Positions 47,834 through 56,300 of a stretch of DNA of 61,567 bases are shown here, piece after piece (position 1 is the first letter of the stretch; every line of letters starts with the position of its first letter). The notes under the pieces were generated by a model, which worked only from the letters and a program-made list of their open reading frames with translations, searched no databases and was not told where the DNA came from. Location: the NCBI GenBank assembly GCA_019637635.1, contig JAHBVI010000028.1, positions 1-61,567 of the forward strand, written 5' to 3'. The position numbers and the translations under genes were made by a program. Source of the DNA: Anaerolineae bacterium (GTDB lineage: Bacteria; Chloroflexota; Anaerolineae; Promineifilales; Promineifilaceae).

Positions 47834-48568
47834 ATGCTCCCCACCCTCCCCATTGGCCCCTTCATCTTTCCTACCGCCGGCCTGGTGATTATTTTCGGCG
47901 CCTGGTTTTGCCTGTGGGTGATTGAAAAGGCGGCGCTAAGGCTGCAACTGGACGCCCAGGCCACCTATACCCTGGCCGTTGTCGGGCTGTTTGCCGGATT
48001 TCTGGGGGCGCGGCTGACGTTTGTGGCCCTGCATTGGCCCGCCTATCAGCAAAATTTGATCGGGATTGTGTGGCCGCTGACCAGCGGATATGAACCATTA
48101 GCGGGAGTGATTGTGGGCACAGTGGCGGCGTTTTTCTACGGCCGTGCCCGCCAACTCCCTTTCGCCGCCACCCTGGACGCCCTCACCCCCGGTCTCATTC
48201 TCGGCTTCATGGTCATCAGCCTGGCCGATTTTTTAGGCGGACCGGGATATGGCACACTTACGGCCGTGCCCTGGGGCATCAGCCAATACGGTGTGCGCCG
48301 CCATCCCGTGCAGCTATACGAACTGCTCGCCGGAGCATTCACCTTGCTCGTCTGGTGGCGATTGGTGGACAGACGGCGGTATGAGGGGCAGTTGTTTTTA
48401 ACGGCCGTAGCCCTCACCGGCGCCACCCGCCTCTTCCTGGACGCCTTCCGCGACAACACCTGGATCATCAGCAACGGCTACCACGGTTGGCAGCTCATCG
48501 CCTTCGCCGCCCTCCTCCTCAGCCTCATCCTCCTTGCCCGCCACGCCGGTACTGCGGGTAATCGGTAA
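47834..48568 (+). CDS. Prolipoprotein diacylglyceryl transferase-like membrane protein
   Basis: The 244-residue protein has seven or so membrane helices and resembles Lgt: MLPTLPIGPFIFPTAGLVIIFGAWF at the start and YGVRRHPVQLYELLAGAFTLLVWW, the Lgt HPxQLYE motif with its Arg. The other Lgt signature (GRxGNFxNxE) is replaced by LADFLGGPGYGTLTAVPWGI, so true lipid transferase activity is uncertain. I chose the ATG at 47834; the in-frame extension from 47783 (TPSLLFLIPNSQFLIP) is only translated repeat. The last residues (TAGNR) and stop are repeat-derived too. Its partner may be the TlpA-like gene, since the two are adjacent. Confidence 0.78.
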   Translation: MLPTLPIGPFIFPTAGLVIIFGAWFCLWVIEKAALRLQLDAQATYTLAVVGLFAGFLGARLTFVALHWPAYQQNLIGIVWPLTSGYEPLAGVIVGTVAAFFYGRARQLPFAATLDALTPGLILGFMVISLADFLGGPGYGTLTAVPWGISQYGVRRHPVQLYELLAGAFTLLVWWRLVDRRRYEGQLFLTAVALTGATRLFLDAFRDNTWIISNGYHGWQLIAFAALLLSLILLARHAGTAGNR

Positions 48569-48722
48569 TCGGTGATCGGTAATCGGTCACTTTTCACTCG
48601 TCACTCGTCATTGACAATTGACGCCCCTCACCCCCTCACCCCCTCACCCCCTCACCCCCTCACCCTCTCACCCCCTCACCCCCTCACCCCCTCACCCTCT
48701 CCCCCCCTCACCCCCTCACCTT
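48558..48722. repeat. Short-repeat tract followed by a C-rich tandem array
   Basis: GGTAATCGGTAATCGGTGATCGGTAATCGG, then CACTCGTCACTCGTCATTGACAATTGACG, then from about 48624 at least ten CCCCCTCAC units. The tract supplies the stop of the Lgt-like gene. The rest of the 313-bp spacer to 48881 holds a small GTGGCCT/AGGCCAC palindrome and no gene. Confidence 0.9.
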
Positions 48723-48881
48723 CCCCCTACACCTCTTTCCCTAAATCCGGTATCATTGGTCGGGCTGTGTATTGCGACCAACTGGCGCTGGCATCCGTAG
48801 TACATAGCGAGCAGTGGCCTACAGGCCACGCTCACCGCTTATCGTCTCAGTATTATTTCCAAACCAAAGGAGGTTTAACAG

Positions 48882-49871
48882 ATGACAACCCTCTGTCCCG
48901 GAATCCTGCTCGGTTTTTTGGGCTGGTTCTTCCTGCGCTACGTTCTCACCGGCTTCTACACCGTAGACCAGAACGAACGCGCCGTCAAAACCAGCTTCGG
49001 CCGTGCCCAACGCCTGGGTAAAGGCACCACCCTCGACGACCCCATCGCCGATTACCTGAACGAAAAAGACAAAGAACGCTACAGTTACCCCCTGGTCAAA
49101 GTGATACAGCCCGGCGGCCCCTACTTCCGCTGGCCCTGGGAAAAGGTGCATAAAGTCCGCATCGCCACCGAGACCATGAACCTGGCCCGTGATCTGGAAA
49201 CCCCCAGCGCCAACCACAACGGCACCATCCTCGATGCCGTCACCAAAGATCACCTCAATATCGGCCTCACCGGGCAAATACGGTACCGTCCCAGCGAACG
49301 CAACCTGTATGCTTACCTCTTTGGCGTCAAAACCCCCATCGTGCATGTCATGGGTTACTTCATCTCCATCCTGCGCCAGCGCATTGCCAGCTTTGAATCC
49401 CCCGTACAGGTGAACGAAGATGACGAAGAAGTTGCTACCGGGTTATTCACGGGTATCTCCATCAACGACCTGCGCAAAAACCTGAACGAAATCAACAACT
49501 ACATGGAACAAGAGTGCGCCTCCGCTGCCGCCCGTTACGGCGTAGAACTGGACGCCTCGTTGATCACCGGCATAGACCCACCGCCGGAAGTGGAATCCGC
49601 CCTGGCGGCCATCAACACCGCCCACAACGAAGTCTCCTCAGAAATCAGCCTGGCCCGCGCCCAGGCCGACCAGACCATTGTGCAATCCAAACGCGCCGTG
49701 GAAATTGAAACCCTCAAAGCCCAGGCCGAGGTAGAACCGCTCAACTCGTTGGCCGAGCAGTTGCATGTGATCAAGAACAACGGCCCAGACGTGCTGGACG
49801 CCTATCTGCGCAACGTGCGCCTGGAACTGTACAAAAAAGCCAAAAACGTCATCCTGGAGGTGGAAAAATGA
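48882..49871 (+). CDS. SPFH/Band 7 domain protein (first of a pair)
   Basis: The 329-residue protein has an N-terminal hydrophobic hairpin (CPGILLGFLGWFFLRYVLTGFYTVDQNERAVKTSFGRAQ). A Band 7/SPFH domain (about 30-225) follows, including YFRWPWEKVHKVRIATETMNL and a long segment TKDHLNIGLTGQIRYRPSE. The C-terminal coiled coil (AQADQTIVQSKRAVEIETLKAQAEVEPLNSLAEQL) is typical of HflK/prohibitin-type scaffolds that form membrane rings. AAAGGAGGT, the strongest ribosome site in the window, lies 7-8 nt before the ATG. The gene overlaps the next SPFH gene by ATGA (49868-49871), so the two subunits are probably made in equal amounts. Confidence 0.92.
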   Translation: MTTLCPGILLGFLGWFFLRYVLTGFYTVDQNERAVKTSFGRAQRLGKGTTLDDPIADYLNEKDKERYSYPLVKVIQPGGPYFRWPWEKVHKVRIATETMNLARDLETPSANHNGTILDAVTKDHLNIGLTGQIRYRPSERNLYAYLFGVKTPIVHVMGYFISILRQRIASFESPVQVNEDDEEVATGLFTGISINDLRKNLNEINNYMEQECASAAARYGVELDASLITGIDPPPEVESALAAINTAHNEVSSEISLARAQADQTIVQSKRAVEIETLKAQAEVEPLNSLAEQLHVIKNNGPDVLDAYLRNVRLELYKKAKNVILEVEK

Positions 49872-50767
49872 ACATTATCCAAGTAATGGGCATCGCCTTT
49901 TTTGCGTTCTTCTTTTTCCTCATCGCGGAACCGATTATTCGCGCCTTTCTGCGCATCTTCGGCGTGTATGACGTGGTGCGCGAAGGCACCTGCCACGTCT
50001 ACGTCTTGTTTGGCAAAGTGGTCGCCGTTGTCAAAGAGCCAGGGCTGCAATGGCTGTGGCTGAAAATGGGGCCGCAGGCCTTTTTTGTGCGCTGGCTGGG
50101 CAGTCGGCACGTGCTGGATATGCGCCTGGATCAAAAATACCTGCGTAGCTTGCCCGTCAACTCCGAAGAAGGCGCGCCCATGGGTATTGGCGTCTGGTAT
50201 GAGATGGTGATCAGCGACCCGGTGGCTTACCTGTTCAAAAACACCGACCCGCGCGGCTCGCTGTCCGCCAACGTCAGCAATGCCACCGTGCGTACCCTGA
50301 GCAACATGCCCCTGGCCGATATGTTGGAGACGCGCCACGTGATGAGCCGCACCGTGCGCGGTGAAGTTTCGCCCAAGTCAGAGGAGTGGGGCTATAAACT
50401 GGGGTCGGTCTATATCCGCAAGGTGCATTTCCGGGATGTGGGCATGATCCGGCAAATTGAAGAAAAGGTGGTCAACCGGCTGCGGCAGGTGACGTCGGCC
50501 ATCCGCCAGGATGGAGCCAACCGGGTCAGCGTCATTACCAGTTCGGCGGAACGGAAAGCGGCCGTGGAATTTGCCCGCGCCAATGCCATGCGCCCCAAAA
50601 TTGTGGGCGAGGCGCTGAACAAAATCAATGAAGACCCGGACGTGGCGCGGGTGCTGTTTGATCTGCTGGAAACAGAGAATATCCTGAATGGCGACACGCG
50701 CATCACACTGGTCACAGAAGGGAATGACCTGATGAAGCAGATGTTAAGCGCAGAAATGGCCCGATAA
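49868..50767 (+). CDS. SPFH/Band 7 domain protein (second of a pair)
   Basis: The 299-residue partner starts with an anchor (MNIIQVMGIAFFAFFFFLIAEPIIRAFLRIFGVYDVVREGTCHVYVLFGKVVAVVKEPG) and continues with an SPFH domain (GSRHVLDMRLDQKYLRSLPVNSEEGAPMGIGVWYEMVISDPVAYLFKNTDP) and the helical part SAIRQDGANRVSVITSSAERKAAVEFARANAMRPKIVGEALNKI. Two different SPFH proteins in one operon recall HflK-HflC, but the sequences are too diverged to call them that and no FtsH gene is nearby. They may form a membrane microdomain scaffold. Confidence 0.9.
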   Translation: MNIIQVMGIAFFAFFFFLIAEPIIRAFLRIFGVYDVVREGTCHVYVLFGKVVAVVKEPGLQWLWLKMGPQAFFVRWLGSRHVLDMRLDQKYLRSLPVNSEEGAPMGIGVWYEMVISDPVAYLFKNTDPRGSLSANVSNATVRTLSNMPLADMLETRHVMSRTVRGEVSPKSEEWGYKLGSVYIRKVHFRDVGMIRQIEEKVVNRLRQVTSAIRQDGANRVSVITSSAERKAAVEFARANAMRPKIVGEALNKINEDPDVARVLFDLLETENILNGDTRITLVTEGNDLMKQMLSAEMAR

Positions 50768-50773
50768 TATCTG

Positions 50774-50803
50774 GCCGGGTGCGTGTGGTGACACGCACCC
50801 GGC
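50774..50803 (+). terminator. Hairpin after the SPFH operon
   Basis: The perfect 13-bp arms GCCGGGTGCGTGT and ACACGCACCCGGC enclose GGTG, beginning 7 bp after the stop codon. There is no long T tract. Confidence 0.6.
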
Positions 50804-50954
50804 TACGCCCATCCCCCCTTCCTGGCAAAAGTGAATATGAGAGGTTGTGGTGTACGGCCGTCACCCGCCCCCTCTCTCCTTGCCCCCCTTCTAAAAACGG
50901 GTAAAACTTACTTGTTTTGCCAGATAATCCTGGCCCATCAAAAAAGGAGAGAGT

Positions 50955-52937
50955 ATGAAAAAGTTACCATTGTTATTATTGTTATTGGCGCTGGCGCTGG
51001 TAGCCTGTGGCGGTGCGGAGCCGACCCCCACACCCGTGCCGCCAACTGCCCCGCCTACGGCCGTGCCCCCCACCGCCGCCCCCACCACCGAAGCCCCCGG
51101 CTCCTACGTAGACACACTGACGCATGTGCCTGATGTCAGTCTGATCAACATCACCTGGCACTGGGTGCGGCGTGACCCTAACGGCAACGATATTGCCGAA
51201 ATTGTGGTGCCCAACCCGGAGAATTACACGCTGCTGTTCAATGAGGACGGCACGTTTAATGCACAAGTGGACTGTAACCAGATGAACGGCCGTTACGCCA
51301 CCGAAGCTGCTGGCAGAATCTTCATGGAAGCTGGGGCTATGACTATGGCCATGTGCCCCGAAGGTTCGTTCAGCAACGACATGCTGCAAATGTTCGGCCC
51401 TGCCCAGGATTACCGTTTTGAAGAAAATGGCAACACCCTCGTCTTTTCCTGGGTCGCCGGCGGGCCGGTAGATTATTACCAAAATGTGGTTGCCCCGGTG
51501 GCAGAAGTGCCCGGCTCCATGATAGACGAGATGGAACACACCCCCGACCCGGCCCTCATTGACAAAACCTGGGCCTGGGAACGGCGTGACCCCAACGGCA
51601 ATGACATCCCGGCCATCGTCATTGAAAACCCGGAAAATTACACCCTCGTCTTCAATGAAGACGGCACCTATAACGCCAAAATAGATTGCAATGTGAGCGG
51701 CGGCCGTTATGCCACCACCCCACCCGACCGCATCTTCATCGAAGCCGGGTTCATGTCCATGGCCTTCTGTGGCGAAAGCTCCTACGACCAGGCCATGCTG
51801 CAAATGTTTGGCCCCGCCCAAAACTACCGCTTTGAAGAAGACGGCAACGTGCTGGTCTTTCCCTGGGTCGCTGGTGGCCCGGTAGATTATTACCGCCTGG
51901 TACCCACTGTTGAAATTCCCGAACCGGCCAACGAAGAGGCGGCTACAGGCACCGTCACCGCGCCTGATGGCGTATTTTTGCGCACCGGCCCCGGCACTAA
52001 CTACCCCACCGTTGGCGCCGTGCCCACGGGCACAACCGGCGAAATCATTGGCGTCAGTACCGGTGGGCAATGGTGGGTGGCCAACGCGCCTAATCTGCCC
52101 GGCGGCCAGGTATGGGTCTCGGCCGAATGGGTAGAAGCGACCAATGCCGAAAATGTGCCCGTTGTCACCGCGCCGCCGCTGCCGCCCGCCCTCACCAACA
52201 CCCCCTGGGAATGGGTCTCCACGACCAACCCCGTAGATGGCGAAGTTTTTGTGAACGACCCCACCCGCTACGTCATTCGCTTCAACGCTGATGGCAGCGC
52301 CCAAATTCAAGCTGACTGCAACACCGTTCTGGCCAGCTACACCACCGATGGCAGCAGCATCACCATCACCCCTGGCCCTTCCACCATGATGGCCTGCCCG
52401 GAGGATTCCCAGGCTACGGAATTCCTGACCCAACTCAGCAATGCGGCCATTTACTTCATTCAAAACGACAACCTGTTTATAGACCAGGTATTTGACAGCG
52501 GTACGATGCGTTTTGTGCCCCAGGGTACACCACCGCCTGCACCCGATGCACCGGCTGCGGAAGCCGACGGCCGTACCTTCTACCTGCAATCCTTTGGTCC
52601 GGCCGATGCGCCGCAGCCGATCCTGGAAGGCACAGAAATCACCGCCCACTTCGCCAATGACACCATTTCCGGTAATGCGGGCTGCAACAACTACTCCGGC
52701 ACTATCGTTCCGGTGGACGATTTCTTCCAGGTAACGGGTATCCTCTCCACGCTGATGCTGTGTGATGAAGCCATTATGCAGCAAGAGCAGGCATATCTGG
52801 CCGGTTTGTCGGCCATTACCGGCTACCGCTGGGAGCAAATCATCAATGATGCCGGTTTCCTGCAAACCAACGGTCAGCTTTTCTACACCCAGCCTGACGG
52901 TACGACCGGGGTGATGAATTTTGTGGCTACGCCTTAG
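50955..52937 (+). CDS. Lipoprotein with four META domains and one SH3 domain
   Basis: The 660-residue protein begins MKKLPLLLLLLALALVACGGAEP (lipobox LVAC) with a Pro/Thr linker. Two near-identical META modules follow (about 65-175 and 195-310: TWHWVRRDPNGNDIAEIVVPNPENYTLLFNEDGTFNAQVDCNQMNGRY... and its repeat). An SH3 domain comes next (about 330-395: GVFLRTGPGTNYPTVGAVPTGTTGEII...WVSAEWVEA). Then come a third module (TPWEWVSTTNPVDGEVFVNDP...IQADCNTVLASY) and a more HslJ-like fourth (LEGTEITAHFANDTISGNAGCNNYSGTI). META domains occur in HslJ-type surface proteins linked to stress; their ligand is unknown. AAAGGAG precedes the ATG and a strong terminator follows. Confidence 0.9.
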   Translation: MKKLPLLLLLLALALVACGGAEPTPTPVPPTAPPTAVPPTAAPTTEAPGSYVDTLTHVPDVSLINITWHWVRRDPNGNDIAEIVVPNPENYTLLFNEDGTFNAQVDCNQMNGRYATEAAGRIFMEAGAMTMAMCPEGSFSNDMLQMFGPAQDYRFEENGNTLVFSWVAGGPVDYYQNVVAPVAEVPGSMIDEMEHTPDPALIDKTWAWERRDPNGNDIPAIVIENPENYTLVFNEDGTYNAKIDCNVSGGRYATTPPDRIFIEAGFMSMAFCGESSYDQAMLQMFGPAQNYRFEEDGNVLVFPWVAGGPVDYYRLVPTVEIPEPANEEAATGTVTAPDGVFLRTGPGTNYPTVGAVPTGTTGEIIGVSTGGQWWVANAPNLPGGQVWVSAEWVEATNAENVPVVTAPPLPPALTNTPWEWVSTTNPVDGEVFVNDPTRYVIRFNADGSAQIQADCNTVLASYTTDGSSITITPGPSTMMACPEDSQATEFLTQLSNAAIYFIQNDNLFIDQVFDSGTMRFVPQGTPPPAPDAPAAEADGRTFYLQSFGPADAPQPILEGTEITAHFANDTISGNAGCNNYSGTIVPVDDFFQVTGILSTLMLCDEAIMQQEQAYLAGLSAITGYRWEQIINDAGFLQTNGQLFYTQPDGTTGVMNFVATP

Positions 52938-52939
52938 GC

Positions 52940-52975
52940 TCAGTTATCGGTAATCGGTTATCGGTTATCGGTGGA
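52940..52975. repeat. Short repeat (GTTATCGGTAATCGG units)
   Basis: Four units of the form GTTATCGG/GTAATCGG lie just after the META lipoprotein stop and before its terminator. Confidence 0.85.
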
Positions 52976-52984
52976 AACAGCAAA

Positions 52985-53026
52985 GCGGATAAGTGGATGT
53001 TTACATCCATTTATCCGCTTTTTTTT
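52985..53026 (+). terminator. Rho-independent terminator
   Basis: A 15-bp stem (52985-52999 with 53004-53018, one G-T wobble) encloses TTTA and is followed by eight Ts. Confidence 0.93.
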
Positions 53027-53045
53027 ATCCGCTTTTTTTATCCTC

Positions 53046-53075
53046 GTTTTGCCCTCGTTCCACGCTCTGCGTGGA
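53046..53075. repeat. CTCGTTCCACGCTCTGCGTGGAA-type palindrome, copy 1
   Basis: TTCCACG and CGTGGAA flank CTCTG. The same core occurs at 59572-59606, so the unit flanks the large alpha-2-macroglobulin gene on both sides. Confidence 0.8.
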
Positions 53076-53189
53076 ATGCTCCTCTTCGACGGTCCGCGTC
53101 AGCGCCAAACCAGCCACACAGGGCGTTACAGGCGGTATACCACGCCGGGCGGGGAACAAGTACGTGGTATCCAGTACCTCAACAAACTA

Positions 53190-53262
53190 AATTTGTGGAG
53201 TGAGGAGAGCAGCACGCCCTCGTGCTGCCCGTTCGCACGTTGGCGTGCGAACTCCTCAAATT
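53190..53262. repeat. Three-arm palindromic element
   Basis: The outer arms AATTT...TGAGGAG / CTCCTCAAATT enclose two perfect hairpins, GCAGCACG-CCCT-CGTGCTGC (53209-53228) and GTTCGCACG-TTGG-CGTGCGAAC (53231-53252). The layout matches the element at 40097-40203. The rest of the 439-bp spacer has no gene. Confidence 0.85.
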
Positions 53263-53376
53263 CATGTTGGTCGGATACGAGATCAAGTGGGAACCAATTG
53301 CCCCGCTGCGGCGTTTATCTGCTAGACTTTGCATGGCAAGGTGATTAACGTTGCTGACTCCTAAAGGAGAGAGAAC

Positions 53377-56300
53377 ATGTCCCAGACAACACCATCAGGA
53401 AACAAACGTAAACGCAATCTCATTATTTTGGCTATTTCCGGCGTCGCCGTCATTGGGCTGGCCGTGGGCGCATTATTTTTGCGCCAGCGCGACCAGTTTG
53501 ACGGCACTTTCAGCAACCCCATTTTGCGCACGAATCAAATCAGCGGCGGTTTGGGGGTGGAAACGGCCGTGACCAGCACCGCCGCCCGCCTCACCCAAAC
53601 GGCCGCCAAACTGCAAATTCGTCTCAGCGAAGGCCAGGCCATGCCCCAGACCTTCCAGGCGCAGCCGCCCGTTACCGGCGGCCCGCTGACCGAGGCCGAA
53701 ATTGCCCAAATTCTGGCCCGCCTGCCAGAACTGACCGGCCAGGTAGAGGACAGCCAGCCTTTTAGACTGCCGGACGAACTGCTGCCGCCGCCCCGCCCCG
53801 GCCAGACTATTACCCAGACCTTCCCCCCGCCGCCCACCGATTTTACCCCCCCGGCCTTGCCCGAAGGCCCGCTGGAAGTATTGCGCTACTCGCCCGAAGG
53901 GGACGTGGGGCTGGCCCCGTTTATCAACGTCACCTTCAACCAGCCGATGGTACCGCTGACCGACCTGGAAAGTCTGGCGGCGCAAAACGTACCCGTCACC
54001 CTCACCCCGGCTTTACCGGGGAATTGGCAATGGGCCAGCCCGCAAACGCTGCGTTTTGAGGTGGATTCGGCCGTGATTGACCGATTACCAATGGCTACCG
54101 AATTTGTGGCCGAAATCCCCGCCGGCACCTCTTCCATGACCGGCGGCCAACTGGCAGAGGCGGTGCGCTGGACGTTTAGCACCCCGCCGGTACGTCTGGT
54201 TTCCAGTTACCCCAATTACGGTTCGCAGCCGTTAGAGCCAATTATCTTCATGGAGTTTGACCAGTTGATTGAGCCAACGGCCGTGCTGCCCACCATCCAA
54301 CTCACCGCCAACGGCAATTCCCAACCGGTGCGCCTGGCGGCTTCGGCAGAAATCGCCGCCGACGAAACTATCAGCCAGACGGTGCGCTATGCCCGTGATG
54401 GGTATTGGCTGGCATTGCGCCCGGAACGGCCGTTGCCCACCGACGCCCGCATCACCGTCACCATTGGCCCTGGAACCCCCTCCGCTGAAGGGCCGCGCCT
54501 GACGACAGAAGCGCAGTCGTTCAGCTTCGACACCTACCCGCCGCTGCGCATTGAGGAACATACCTGCGGCTGGTATGACCGGCAGTGCCCGCCGCTTAGC
54601 CCCTTCATCATCCGCTTCAACAACCCGCTCGACCCCGAAGCATTTGTGGAAACGATGATCCGCATCGAGCCGGAACTGCCGGGCGCCACCGTTGACCTGA
54701 GCTACAACACCCTCACCATCCAGGGCGTGACCAAAGGGCGCACCACCTACCGCGTCACCGTAGACGGCAGCATTCAAGACACCTTCGGCCAGACGTTGGG
54801 CGATGCAGAGGCGCTGCGTTTTGAAGTGGGCACGGCCGAACCCTTTGTCAGCGGCCCCAACGATATGCTCGTCACCCTGGACCCGTCCGCCAGCGAACCG
54901 CAGTTGACGCTGTACGTGATGAACTACGACGAACTCCAGGTGCGCGCCTATGCCGTCACCCCCGCCGACTGGCCCGCTTACATGGCTTACCGGCGCAACT
55001 TTGACCAGCAAGATAACGCGCCTACGCCGCCGGGCCGCCTGGTGTTAGACGAGACGGTCGCTACCGGCAGAGTGGAGGATGTGTTGACGGAAACGGCCGT
55101 GAAACTCACCAGTGCTCTGGAAAATGGTACCGGCCACCTCATCGTCGTCATCCAGCCCGTTGGCGGTATCTTTAGCGACCGCTGGCAGCGCCGCGCCCAG
55201 ACCATCCACCCCTGGGTGCAGGCCACCCAAATTGGGCTGGACGCCACCACCGACCAGGATGAAATGGTGGTGCGGGCCACCGCCCTGGCCGATGGCGCGC
55301 CGCTGTCCAACGTCGCCATTACCAGCCCCAACGGCGCGGTGGCCACAACCACCGACAGCACCGGGCTGGCTCGTTTTAGCCTGCCCACGGGCGGCATCCT
55401 CTATCTGACAGCGCAGCAGGGCGACAACACAGCCATTTTGCCCTACAGCAGCTATTACTGGGACGACTACGGCTGGCAGCCCCAACCCGTCTCCGACGAA
55501 CTGCGCTGGCACATTCTGGATGACCGCGCCATGTACCGCCCCGGCGAGGAGGTGCATTTGAAAGGGTGGCTGCGGCACGTCAACGGCCGTACCGGGGCTA
55601 TCTCCCTGCCCGGCAGCCTGGCTACCGGCGTCATCTACCAGGTTTACGATCCACAAGGGAACGAACTGGCCAGCGGCGTCACGGCCGTGAATGGTTTTGG
55701 CGGCTTTGACCTGGCCTTCACCATTCCCGAAAACAGCAACCTGGGGTCTGCCTATCTCAACTTCCAGGTTCAGGGCGGCGGCCAAAACCTGCCCGGCAGC
55801 GGCGCCGGCTATCAGATTCAAATTCAAGAGTTCCGCCGCCCCGAATTTGAAGTCAACGCCCGCCAGGAAAGCGTTGGCCCCTACGTGGTCAACGATGCCG
55901 CCACCGTCGCCGTTTCCGCCAGTTACTTTGCCGGTGGGCCGCTGCCCAACGCCCAGGTGAATTGGACCGTCACTTCCACCCCCGGCCAATACAGCCCGCC
56001 CGGCTGGTCAGAGTTCACTTTTGGTGAATGGATCCCCTGGTGGTGGTTTGACTTTGGCTATGGCTACGCTATCGAAGGTGGTTTTGGGCGCGGCGTCAGT
56101 TCCCCCTGGCCGCAAGAGCAGGTGGTGGAAACATTCAGCGGCACCACTGACGCCAACGGCGAACATTTCCTGCAAATTGACTTTGCGGCGATGGAAGGCA
56201 ACCGCCCCTTTAGCGTCAACGCCGAAGCGGGTGTGATGGACGTGAACCGGCAGGTGTGGGCGGCCTCCACCAATTTACTGGTGCATCCCTCCAGCCTCTA

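Noticed and set aside
48624..48722. CCCCCTCAC array as a possible regulatory or CRISPR-like repeat
   Set aside because: It is a simple tandem array with small unit changes and no spacers; it is reported as low-complexity repeat only.
50982..52865. A 627-codon open frame on the minus strand opposite the META lipoprotein gene
   Set aside because: The plus-strand frame has a signal peptide, a ribosome site and recognisable domains. The antisense translation has none and arises from GC-rich codon use.
54232..55989. Long minus-strand ORFs inside the macroglobulin gene
   Set aside because: They are shadows of a 2059-codon gene with clear family domains.
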